Shown here: one piece after another, positions 36,485 to 43,963 of the stretch | How the letters are laid out: every line of letters begins with the position of its first letter | Position numbering within the stretch: the stretch's first letter is position 1 | Source of the DNA: Streptomyces bluensis | GTDB lineage: Bacteria; Actinomycetota; Actinomycetes; Streptomycetales; Streptomycetaceae | Length of the DNA stretch: 64,000 nucleotides | Reading direction: 5' to 3' | Assembly (NCBI RefSeq): GCF_014650715.1 | Contig: NZ_BMVM01000011.1 | Span: 124,001-188,000, forward strand | Program-made: the position numbers and the translations under genes | The notes under the pieces: generated by a model | What the model saw: only the letters and a program-made list of their open reading frames with translations | The model's database searches: none | Told to the model about the DNA's origin: nothing

Positions 36485-36593
36485 GACCTGTCACTTCCTT
36501 CAGCGAGCTGACGTGAGTACACCGCGGCACCGGCACCGGGTGTCTGACCACTGCCTCATCAGGGCTGATCAGGCACGGTCAATGGATACTAGT

Positions 36594-36608
36594 TTCCTCA
36601 TGGTGGAA
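36594..36608. promoter_or_regulatory. AllR-type operator upstream of aceB
   Basis: TTCCTCATGGTGGAA shows TTCC-N7-GGAA in an AT-richer stretch 110 bases before the malate synthase start. The arms match the gcl, hyi and allR-allB sites. Confidence 0.65.
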
Positions 36609-36673
36609 GCTCAATGATGTGGCGACGTCGAGGATCTCCGGGGCGAGGCCGTGGGGCGACCCGTGCCACCCGC

Positions 36674-37273
36674 TCACTCAAGGTGGACCAGGTCGCTGTC
36701 CGTGTCGATGTCGTACGGCTGTGCCACGTCCCCGCACTCGACGAGCGTCACCTCGTCCTCATGGGCCTTGAGATAGGCGCGTGCCCCTCGGTCCCCGGTC
36801 GCCGTCGCGGCGATGCCGTCCCAGTGAGCGGAGCCGAAGAGAACGGGGTGCCCCCTCGCCCCGTCGTAAGCGGCCGCGGCGAGCGATTCCTCCGACCCGT
36901 ACGCGGCGAGTACACGCGCCACCGCCTCCGGTCCGATGCCCGGCTGGTCCACCAGTGACACCAGTGCGGCCCGGACTCCCGTACCGGCCAGCGACTCCAG
37001 CCCGGCCCGCAGCGAGGAGCCCATGCCTCGCGCCCACTCCGGGTTGTCCACGAGCGTGCAGCCGGGCAGCGCGGCCCGCTCGCGCACCGCGTCCGCCTCG
37101 GCGCCGAGCACCACATGGATCCGGGAACAGCCTCCCGCGCGCAGGACCCCGACCGCGTGTTCGACGAGAAGACGTCCCCGGTGGGACAGGAGTGCCTTGG
37201 GGCGACCCCCGAGGCGGCGCCCGCCGCCCGCGGCCAGCAGTAGTCCGGCGACCTGGTCATTGGCGTCCGTCAT
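36674..37273 (-). CDS. MobA-like nucleotidyltransferase (MocA type)
   Basis: A 199-residue NTP-transferase with the signature GLLLAAGGGRRLGGRPKALL (residues 10-29), then VLGAEADAVRERA, PEWARGMGSSLRAGL and LVSLVDQPGIGPE. This is the molybdenum cofactor cytidylyltransferase (MocA) pattern, which makes MCD for xanthine dehydrogenase-family enzymes. Xanthine dehydrogenase supplies urate, so its place among purine genes is logical, although no dehydrogenase subunits are in the window. The precise nucleotide is inferred. Confidence 0.8.
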   Translation of the reverse strand: MTDANDQVAGLLLAAGGGRRLGGRPKALLSHRGRLLVEHAVGVLRAGGCSRIHVVLGAEADAVRERAALPGCTLVDNPEWARGMGSSLRAGLESLAGTGVRAALVSLVDQPGIGPEAVARVLAAYGSEESLAAAAYDGARGHPVLFGSAHWDGIAATATGDRGARAYLKAHEDEVTLVECGDVAQPYDIDTDSDLVHLE

Positions 37274-37482
37274 GCCCCCTGCATACCGGACGCGGCGCGC
37301 GTGTGCCCAGGGACCCCTGTGGTCGGTCCTGTGTCCGGGGGCTGAATTTAGCTCCGCATGGTGGCGCCCGCGGCATTTGGTGGCGTTTACTGGCCCGCAT
37401 CTCTGGATGGCCGGCCAGCGTCAGGGGAGCGTTGGGCCGTACGGAGACGCATGCGCGCTGGGCGGCGTGAGAGGGGGAGGCT

Positions 37483-37797
37483 GTGTTGCGGAGCTTGGGG
37501 CAGAGACCGGTGACCGGCAGCGACGAGGACCCGAGGGCGGTGGAGTTGAAGTCCGCCGTGTCCCGGCTGCGCCGTGAACTCGCCGCGCACCCCGCCGAGT
37601 TCACCGACCGGGCTGTGGCCGAGGACGAGCTCGCGGCCCTCGCCGCGATGGCGGTCGGCGGCATCCCCGAGGTGCCCCGCCTGCGCCGTTCCCTGCTTCT
37701 GATCGCCGGGTCCATCGGCTCGGTCAGTGCGCTGGCGAAGGGGCTGGCGGACGTACGGAGCGCGGTGGAACTGTACGGGGAGCCGCCGCGGAGGTGA
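37483..37797 (+). CDS. DUF5955-type small conserved Streptomyces protein
   Basis: A 104-residue protein resembling a small Streptomyces family (DUF5955) of unknown function. It is mostly helical: LKSAVSRLRRELAAHP, DRAVAEDELAALAAM, VPRLRRSLLLIAGSIGSVSALAKGLADVRSAVELYG, the last being amphipathic with Gly. GTG 37483 directly follows GGGGGAGG; TTG 37486 or GTG 37510 are possible starts. Alone, between the MocA-like gene and a repeat-rich gap. Confidence 0.65.
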   Translation: MLRSLGQRPVTGSDEDPRAVELKSAVSRLRRELAAHPAEFTDRAVAEDELAALAAMAVGGIPEVPRLRRSLLLIAGSIGSVSALAKGLADVRSAVELYGEPPRR

Positions 37798-38122
37798 TCG
37801 GGCCGGGTTTTCCTCGCCCCCGCCGCCCCTACCCGTCCCATCCCTTCCTGGGGGCTGCCGCCCCCAGACCCCCGCTCATCGGCCTGAACGGCCTCGTCCT
37901 CAAACGCCGGACAGGCTGACGTTCAGCCCCTCCGGCGTTTGAGGAGCGGGGGTCCGGGGGGCGGCCCCCGAAGCCGGGGTCCGGGGCGGAGCCCCGAAAG
38001 CTGGGGCCGGGGCGCGGCTCCGGAGCCCGGGGGTCAGGGGGCGCAGCCCCCTTGGTGGGGTCGAAGGGGCAGCGCCCCTGGGGATGGGACGAGTAGCGGC
38101 GGCGGGGGCGCGAACCCCGGTC
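37798..38122. repeat. Repeat-rich gap with long inverted repeat and G/C hairpins
   Basis: No gene is present. A perfect 15-bp inverted repeat TCCTCAAACGCCGGA (37897-37911) / TCCGGCGTTTGAGGA (37931-37945) is of the type widespread between Streptomyces genes. A string of short hairpins follows, such as GGGGCGGAGCCCC, GGGGGCGCAGCCCCC and GGGGCAGCGCCCC. Located between convergent genes, it probably terminates both. Confidence 0.8.
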
Positions 38123-38920
38123 TCAGGTGCCCGTGCCGGAGCTGGCCAGCGCCTCCGACAACTCCACGGCCACCTGCTGCAGCACCGGCACGATCCGCTC
38201 CGTCGCCGGGTCCGTCACCCGGCCCGCCGGACCCGAGATCGAGATCGCCGCGGCGGTCGGCGAGTCGGGCACGGACACGGCCAGGCAGCGGACGCCGATC
38301 TCCTGCTCGTTGTCGTCGACCGCGTACCCGAGGCGCCGTACCTCCTCCAGCGCGGCCAGGAAACCATCAGCCGTGGTGATCGTCTTCTCGGTGGCGGCGG
38401 GCATGCCCGTACGGGCGAGCAGGGCGCGCACCTCCTCGTCCGGGAAGCCCGCGAGCAGTGCCTTGCCCACGCCCGTGGAGTGCGGCAGCACCCGGCGCCC
38501 CACCTCGGTGAACATACGCATCGAGTGCTTGGACGGCACCTGCGCCACGTACACGATCTCGTCGCCGTCCAGCAGCGCCATGTTCGCCGTCTCACCGGTC
38601 TCCTCGACCAGCCGGGCGAGGTAGGGACGGGCCCAGGTGCCCAGCAGCCGGGACGCCGACTCGCCGAGGCGGATCAGCCGGGGGCCGAGCGCGTACCGCC
38701 GGTTGGGCTGCTGGCGGACGTAACCGCAGGCCACGAGTGTGCGCATCAGCCGGTGGATCGTGGGCAGGGGCAGTCCGCTGCTCACGGAGAGTTCGCTGAG
38801 CCCCACCTCGCCGCCCGCGTCGGCCATCCGCTCCAGCAGGTCGAAGGCGCGCTCAAGGGACTGGACGCCGCCGGGCGCGGCGGACGGCTTGTCGGTGGTG
38901 CTGGCGCTCGACGACGGCAC
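38123..38920 (-). CDS. allR: IclR-family repressor of allantoin/glyoxylate genes (AllR type)
   Basis: A 265-residue IclR regulator: N-terminal winged helix (VQSLERAFDLLERMAD...LPLPTIHRLMRTLVACGYVR, residues 18-70) and a C-terminal GAF-like effector domain (ANMALLDGDEIVYVAQVPSKHSMR; HSTGVGKALLAG; CLAVSVPDSP). It is divergent from allantoinase. In S. coelicolor the equivalent AllR represses allantoin and glyoxylate genes and is released by allantoate-type ligands. The operators listed here fit that model. GTG 38920 is preceded by AAAGGAACG. Confidence 0.9.
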   Translation of the reverse strand: MPSSSASTTDKPSAAPGGVQSLERAFDLLERMADAGGEVGLSELSVSSGLPLPTIHRLMRTLVACGYVRQQPNRRYALGPRLIRLGESASRLLGTWARPYLARLVEETGETANMALLDGDEIVYVAQVPSKHSMRMFTEVGRRVLPHSTGVGKALLAGFPDEEVRALLARTGMPAATEKTITTADGFLAALEEVRRLGYAVDDNEQEIGVRCLAVSVPDSPTAAAISISGPAGRVTDPATERIVPVLQQVAVELSEALASSGTGT

Positions 38921-38972
38921 GGCGCGTTCCTTTCGGCTGGCAGGCAGGGCGACAGCCTACCCGTGAGTCGCA

Positions 38973-39031
38973 TTCCGACCTCTTGGAAAGCCGCGTTCTG
39001 CCTGCTGGAATGTTAATTCCATTTTGTGGAA
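38973..39031. promoter_or_regulatory. Cluster of three AllR-type sites between allR and allB
   Basis: One perfect site TTCCATTTTGTGGAA (39017-39031) is accompanied by a one-mismatch site TTCT-N7-GGAA (38996-39010) and TTCC-N8-GGAA (38973-38988). The first two are centred 21 bases apart, two helical turns, which would place bound dimers on the same DNA face. The arrangement suits cooperative control of allB and autoregulation. Confidence 0.65.
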
Positions 39032-39108
39032 ACGTACAGAGCGCCGGGAAAGCGTGCACAGTGGGCAAAGGCGCCCTTGACCGTGGGGATGGGGGAGTGA
39101 AAACTCCC

Positions 39109-39123
39109 TCAACAGATCGTTGA
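39109..39123. promoter_or_regulatory. Palindromic operator TCAAC-N5-GTTGA before allB
   Basis: TCAACAGATCGTTGA repeats the arms and spacing of the site ahead of uraD (15692-15706). It lies 49 bases before the allantoinase start, separate from the AllR-type cluster, implying a second regulator common to the two blocks. Confidence 0.6.
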
Positions 39124-39171
39124 AGGCCCTGGTGTGGGTGCCGGCGTGAGAGACGTGAGAGAGGGGTCCGG

Positions 39172-40563
39172 GTGTCCGACGGCAGAGGGAACGACGTGAA
39201 CGACGTGAACGACGTGAACGACGTGAACGACGTCGAACTGGTGCTGCGTTCGACCCGTGTGATCACTCCCGAAGGAACCCGCGCCGCCTCGGTCGCGGTC
39301 GCCGACGGCAGGATCACGGCCGTGCTGCCGTACGACTCAGGCGTGCCGGCGGGAGCCCGGCTGGAGGACTTCGGCGACGACGTCCTGCTGCCCGGGCTCG
39401 TCGACACCCACGTGCACGTCAACGACCCCGGCCGCACCGAGTGGGAGGGGTTCTGGACCGCGACGCGCGCGGCGGCGGCCGGCGGCATCACCACCCTCGT
39501 CGACATGCCCCTCAACTCCCTCCCGCCGACCACGACCGTCGACCACCTCCGCACCAAGCGTGAGGTCGCCGCGGCCAAGGCACACATCGACGTCGGCTTC
39601 TGGGGCGGCGCGCTTCCCGACAACGTCAAGGACCTGCGGCCGCTGCACGACGCGGGCGTCTTCGGCTTCAAGGCGTTCCTGTCGCCGTCGGGCGTGGACG
39701 AGTTCCCCGAGCTCGACAGGGAGCAACTGGACCGGTCGATGGCGGAGATCGCCGGGTTCGGCGGACTGCTGATCGTCCACGCCGAGGACCCGCGCCACCT
39801 GGCCTCCGCCCCGCAGCAGGGCGGCCCGAGGTACGCCGACTTCCTCGCCTCGCGCCCGCGCGGCGCCGAGGACGCGGCCATCATGACCCTGATCGAGCAG
39901 GCGAGGCGGCATGGCGCCCGTGTGCACGTGCTCCATCTGTCGTCGAGCGACGCGCTGCCACTGATCGCCGAGGCCAGACGGGACGGCGTGCGCATCACCG
40001 TGGAGACCTGCCCGCACTACCTGACGCTGACGGCGGAGGAAGTCCCGGACGGCGCCGGCGAGTTCAAGTGCTGCCCGCCCATCCGTGAGGCCGCCAACCA
40101 GGACCTGCTCTGGCAGGCGCTGGCCGACGGCACGATCGACTGTGTGGTCACCGACCACTCCCCGTCCACGGCCGACCTCAAGACCGACGACTTCGCCACC
40201 GCATGGGGCGGTATCTCCGGCCTCCAGCTCAGCCTGCCGGCGGTCTGGACCGAGGCGCGCAAGCGGGGCCACGATCTGGAGGACGTGGTCCGCTGGATGT
40301 CCACGCGTACGGCACAGCTCGTGGGCCTGGACGGACGCAAGGGCGCCATAGCGGTGGGCCGGGACGCCGACTTCGCCGTCCTCGCCCCCGACGAGACGTT
40401 CACCGTCGACCCCGCGGCCCTCCAGCACCGCAACCCCGTCACGGCGTACGCGGGCAGGACCCTGTACGGCGTGGTCAGGTCCACGTGGCTGCGCGGCGAG
40501 CGCGTCGTCGCGGACGGCGAGTTCACCGATCCGAAGGGCCGACTCCTCACCCGGCCCTCCTGA
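39172..40563 (+). CDS. allB: Allantoinase
   Basis: A 463-residue zinc amidohydrolase opening allantoin to allantoate. Ligands are visible: HxH in DTHVHVN, the carboxylated Lys in GFKAFLSPSG, His in LLIVHAEDP and VHVLHLSSSD, and Asp in CVVTDHSPST. The N-terminus carries an unusual NDVNDVNDVNDVNDV tract from a 9-base tandem repeat before the conserved LVLRSTRVIT. GTG 39172 has GAGAGAGGGG upstream. Divergent from allR and followed by allantoicase after 49 bases. Confidence 0.96.
   Translation: MSDGRGNDVNDVNDVNDVNDVELVLRSTRVITPEGTRAASVAVADGRITAVLPYDSGVPAGARLEDFGDDVLLPGLVDTHVHVNDPGRTEWEGFWTATRAAAAGGITTLVDMPLNSLPPTTTVDHLRTKREVAAAKAHIDVGFWGGALPDNVKDLRPLHDAGVFGFKAFLSPSGVDEFPELDREQLDRSMAEIAGFGGLLIVHAEDPRHLASAPQQGGPRYADFLASRPRGAEDAAIMTLIEQARRHGARVHVLHLSSSDALPLIAEARRDGVRITVETCPHYLTLTAEEVPDGAGEFKCCPPIREAANQDLLWQALADGTIDCVVTDHSPSTADLKTDDFATAWGGISGLQLSLPAVWTEARKRGHDLEDVVRWMSTRTAQLVGLDGRKGAIAVGRDADFAVLAPDETFTVDPAALQHRNPVTAYAGRTLYGVVRSTWLRGERVVADGEFTDPKGRLLTRPS
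39190..39234 (+). repeat. 9-base tandem repeat (five copies) at the start of allB
   Basis: AACGACGTG occurs four times, then AACGACGTC, encoding five Asn-Asp-Val units. Being a multiple of three, changes in copy number would keep the frame and alter only the length of the N-terminal tail. Confidence 0.95.
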
Positions 40564-40612
40564 CCCCCTCCCGTACCCGCGGCGCCCCACTCCGAAAGGC
40601 AGACTGATCACC

Positions 40613-41761
40613 GTGACGGCGATACCGAGTTTCACCGGCGACGCGAACCCCTACGGAGGCGGCGACCCCTACGCGGACTACCGCACCGCCGACTTCCCCT
40701 TCACCCACCATGCCAACCTCGCCGACCGCCGGCTCGGTGCCGGAGTCATCGCCGCCAACGACGAGTTCTTCGCCCAGCGCGAGAACCTCCTCCTGCCCGA
40801 GCGCGCCGAGTTCGATCCCGAGCACTTCGGGCACAAGGGCAAGATCATGGACGGCTGGGAGACGCGTCGGCGCCGTGGCGCCTCGGCGGACCACCCGTGG
40901 CCGACGGCCGAGGACCACGACTGGGCGCTGGTCCGTCTCGGCGCGCCGGGCGTCGTCCGGGGCGTCGTGGTCGACACGGCCCACTTCCGCGGCAACTACC
41001 CGCAGGCCGTGTCGATCGAGGGCGTGTCGTTCCCCGGCACCCCGTCCCCGGAGGAACTCCTCGCCGATGACGTGAAGTGGACGACGCTCGTCCCCCGCAC
41101 CCCGGTCGGCGGCCACGCGGCCAACGGCTTCGCGGTGTCCGTCGAGCACCGCTTCACGCACCTGCGGGTGAACCAGCACCCCGACGGGGGCATCGCACGC
41201 CTGCGGGTCCACGGCGAGGTCGTCCCGGACCCCGCGTGGCTCGCGGCCCTCGGCACCTTTGACGTCGTGGCCCTGGAGAACGGCGGCCGGGCGGAGGACG
41301 CGTCGAACCTCTTCTACTCGCCCGCCACGAACTCCATCCAGCCGGGCCGGCCGCGGGCGATGCACGAGTGCTGGGAGACCCGTCGCCGCCGGGACCAGGG
41401 GCACGACTGGATCCGCTACCGGCTGGCCGCCCAGTCCGAGATCCGCGCGATCGAGATCGACACCGCGTATCTGAAGGGGAACGCGGCGGGGTGGGCGTCG
41501 GTGTCAGTACGCAACGCCGAGAAGACTGCGAACGGTGAGAACGGTGAGCAGGGGGAAGGGGACTGGACCGAAGTCCTGCCGCGCACCCGCCTCCAGCCCG
41601 ACACGAACCACCGCTTCGTCCTCGACACGGCGGCCGTCGCCACGCACGCCCGCATCGACATCTACCCCGACGGGGGCATCTCGCGACTGCGGCTGCACGG
41701 CTCCCTGACCGAGGCGGGCGAAGCGCGGCTGGCGGCCCGGCACCAGGAGCTGAGCGACTGA
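40613..41761 (+). CDS. alc: Allantoicase
   Basis: A 382-residue allantoicase hydrolysing allantoate to ureidoglycolate and urea. The family is built of two homologous jelly-roll halves, both seen: MDGWETRRRR ... HDWALVRLGAPG ... VDTAHFRGNYP ... HPDGGIARLRVHG, and CWETRRRRDQGHDWIRYRLAA ... IDTAYLKGNAAGW ... YPDGGISRLRLHG. The C-terminal half has a Gly/Asn/Glu-rich insertion (KTANGENGEQGEGDW). Second gene of the allB operon. No ureidoglycolate lyase or urease gene is in the window. Confidence 0.96.
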   Translation: MTAIPSFTGDANPYGGGDPYADYRTADFPFTHHANLADRRLGAGVIAANDEFFAQRENLLLPERAEFDPEHFGHKGKIMDGWETRRRRGASADHPWPTAEDHDWALVRLGAPGVVRGVVVDTAHFRGNYPQAVSIEGVSFPGTPSPEELLADDVKWTTLVPRTPVGGHAANGFAVSVEHRFTHLRVNQHPDGGIARLRVHGEVVPDPAWLAALGTFDVVALENGGRAEDASNLFYSPATNSIQPGRPRAMHECWETRRRRDQGHDWIRYRLAAQSEIRAIEIDTAYLKGNAAGWASVSVRNAEKTANGENGEQGEGDWTEVLPRTRLQPDTNHRFVLDTAAVATHARIDIYPDGGISRLRLHGSLTEAGEARLAARHQELSD

Positions 41762-41773
41762 CGCAAGCCCCGC

Positions 41774-42883
41774 TCACCTGTTGGTGTGCGAGGCTGCCGC
41801 GGGTAGTTCCACGGTGATGCGGATCCCGCCGGCGGGGCGCGGGGTGAGGGTGAGTGTTCCGTCGTGTGCGCGGGTGATGGTCGTGACGATGGCCAGGCCG
41901 AGGCCGACGCCGGCGTGATCGGTGTGCAGGCGTTCGGTGCCGCGCTGGAACGGTTCGGTGAGGGTCGAGGCCCGCTCCGGGGTGACCTGCTCGCCGGTGT
42001 TCTCGACAGTGAGCACCACGGTCTTGGGGCGGACGCCGGTATGGACCCACACGGAGCCCTGTTCCGGCAGGTTGTGGACGATCGCGTTGTGCACGAGGTT
42101 CGTGGTCAGTTGCAGCAGGAGCGCTTGCGATCCGCTCGTGGGGGTGATGTCGCCGCTGGTCTCGATGGTGACGCCGTGCTTTTCCGCGAGGGGGAGGAGC
42201 GTTTCGGTGGCTTCTTCCGCCAGGAGGGACAGGTCGACGGGTTGGCGGGTGAAGGACCGCTGGTCGGCGCGGCTGAGCAGGAGCAGTGCCTCGGTGAGGT
42301 CGATCGCTCGGGTGTTGACGGCGTGGAGGCGGTCGAGGAGTTCGCCGGTGTCGTGGTGCGGGTCGGCGCGGGCCAGGTCGATGAGTGTCTTTGAGATCGC
42401 GAGCGGGGTGCGCAACTCGTGGGAGGCGTTCGCTGCGAATCTCCGCTGCTCGGCGACGTGTGCTTCGAGCCGTGTCAGCATCGTGTCGAAGGCGTCGGCG
42501 AGTTCGCGGAACTCGTCCTTGCGGCCCGGTAGCCGGATGCGGTGGGAGAGTGATCCGTTCGTGGCCGTGCGGGTGGCGTCCGTGATGCGGGTCAGGGGGG
42601 CGAGTACGCGGCCGGCGAGGATCCATCCGCCCACGAGGCCGAACACCAGCAGGACCGCCAACACCGCGGCTGCCCTCGGAGCGAAAACGTGCAGCAGGGC
42701 GGACCGGACGGGAAAAACGCCGTTCACCCTGTCATCGGGGTTGATGAGCATCGCACGGGTGGGGACGTAACGCAGGAGGAACACCCACACGGCGGCGAGC
42801 AGCAAGGCACCGGCAAGCATGAGGAACCCGGCGTAGCTGAGGGTGAGTTTGACGCGAACGCTCAACCCAGGTGCCCTATCCAC
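41774..42883 (-). CDS. Sensor histidine kinase (OmpR-type partner)
   Basis: A 369-residue membrane kinase. Two membrane helices (FLMLAGALLLAAVWVFLLRY and AVLAVLLVFGLVGGWILAG) flank a short extracytoplasmic loop of about 35 residues. HAMP, then HisKA with ASHELRTPLAISKTL, then HATPase with NLVHNAIVHN and GVGLGLAIV follow. GTG 42883 has GGAGGAG upstream and overlaps the response-regulator gene by 8 bases, giving coupling. The short sensor loop and the nearby VanY/VanJ-like genes hint at a cell-envelope or glycopeptide sensor; this is inference. Confidence 0.88.
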   Translation of the reverse strand: MDRAPGLSVRVKLTLSYAGFLMLAGALLLAAVWVFLLRYVPTRAMLINPDDRVNGVFPVRSALLHVFAPRAAAVLAVLLVFGLVGGWILAGRVLAPLTRITDATRTATNGSLSHRIRLPGRKDEFRELADAFDTMLTRLEAHVAEQRRFAANASHELRTPLAISKTLIDLARADPHHDTGELLDRLHAVNTRAIDLTEALLLLSRADQRSFTRQPVDLSLLAEEATETLLPLAEKHGVTIETSGDITPTSGSQALLLQLTTNLVHNAIVHNLPEQGSVWVHTGVRPKTVVLTVENTGEQVTPERASTLTEPFQRGTERLHTDHAGVGLGLAIVTTITRAHDGTLTLTPRPAGGIRITVELPAAASHTNR

Positions 42884-43571
42884 GGTCTCCTCCCTCGTGT
42901 CCGGCCCGTGGTGGCGTGTCGATGCGGTAGCCGACGCCCGGCACGGTGGCGATGATCCAGGGTTCGCCGAGCCGCTTGCGCAGCGCCGAGACGGTGATGC
43001 GCACGGCGTTGGTGAACGGGTCGGCGTTCTCGTCCCAGGCGCGTTCCAGGAGTTCTTCGGCGCTGACGACACCGCCTTCGGCGGCGACGAGGACTTCGAG
43101 CACGGCGAACTGCTTCCTGGTCAGTGCGACGTAGCGGCCGTCCCGGTAGACCTCTCTGCGGAACGGGTCAAGGCGCAGACCCGCGATCTCCCGTACGGGG
43201 GGCCTGTTGTGTGCGCGTCGGCGGTCGAGTGCTCTGAGCCTGAGCGCGAGTTCCTGGAGTGCGAAGGGTTTCGTGAGGTAGTCGTCGGCGCCGAGCTCGA
43301 ACCCGGAGGCCTTGTCGTCGAGACGGTCGGCCGCGGTGAGCATGAGGATCGGCATGCCGCTGCCGGAGGCGACGATGCGTTGGGCGATCTCGTCACCGGA
43401 CGGTCCGGGGATGTCCCGGTCGAGCACGGCGATGTCGTAGGTGTTGATGCTCAGAAGTTCCAGAGCGGTGTCGCCGTCACCTGCGATGTCGGCCGCGATC
43501 GCTTCCAGGCGCAGCCCGTCGCGGATGGCTTCCGCCAGATAGGGTTCGTCCTCGACGATCAACACACGCAT
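42876..43571 (-). CDS. OmpR/PhoB-type response regulator
   Basis: A 231-residue regulator: receiver domain with acidic pocket (VEDEP), the phosphorylation Asp in YDIAVLDRDIPG, Thr in LMLTAADR and Lys in LTKPF; then a winged-helix domain (YVALTRKQFAVLEVL ... NAVRITVSALRKRLGEP ... VPGVGYRID). It is the first gene of the operon with the kinase, divergent from the VanY-like remnant and VanJ-like gene, which are plausible targets. Confidence 0.9.
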   Translation of the reverse strand: MRVLIVEDEPYLAEAIRDGLRLEAIAADIAGDGDTALELLSINTYDIAVLDRDIPGPSGDEIAQRIVASGSGMPILMLTAADRLDDKASGFELGADDYLTKPFALQELALRLRALDRRRAHNRPPVREIAGLRLDPFRREVYRDGRYVALTRKQFAVLEVLVAAEGGVVSAEELLERAWDENADPFTNAVRITVSALRKRLGEPWIIATVPGVGYRIDTPPRAGHEGGDRG

Positions 43572-43658
43572 GTCGTCAAGGCTACGAGTCGGTACATATC
43601 GGCGGCGTATCGAAAACCGCATACGTGCCGGCAACACGGCGCCGCCTTGGCTGGCGGC

Positions 43659-43940
43659 ATGAACCGAACCCCACCATCAGCACGAACAAGGAGTCGCCGG
43701 TTTCGGTGGCTCGTGGTGGTCGATGACTCGATTCCGGCTGTGGCCAACGTGCCGGGGGACGCGGTCGACATCGGGCGTTCCCCCGCGACAGCGTGGCTGT
43801 CCCAGCACGGTGCCGCGTACGGGCTGTGCCCGATCCACAAGAACGAACCCTGGCACTACGCACTGCGCCCCGAAGCGACCGATCGTCGCTGTCCGCGTAT
43901 GTATGCCAACCCCACCCAGGACCCGAGGACGCAGCAGTGA
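43659..43940 (+). pseudogene. Internally deleted VanY-like D-alanyl-D-alanine carboxypeptidase
   Basis: The 93-codon frame joins an N-terminus typical of a membrane-anchored carboxypeptidase (MNRTPPSARTRSRRFRWLVVV) directly to the M15 C-terminal block: PGDAVDIGRSPATAWLSQHG, then YGLCPIHKNEPWHYALRPEA, with the zinc-site His of EPWHYE-like sequence. The central catalytic region of about 130-150 residues, including the first zinc ligands, is missing while the frame is kept. It cannot be an active peptidase as it stands. The stop overlaps a GTG of the VanJ-like frame. A normal VanY would trim the D-Ala from peptidoglycan precursors. Confidence 0.75.
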
Positions 43941-43963
43941 CCGGCAGTGAACGAGGACAGACG

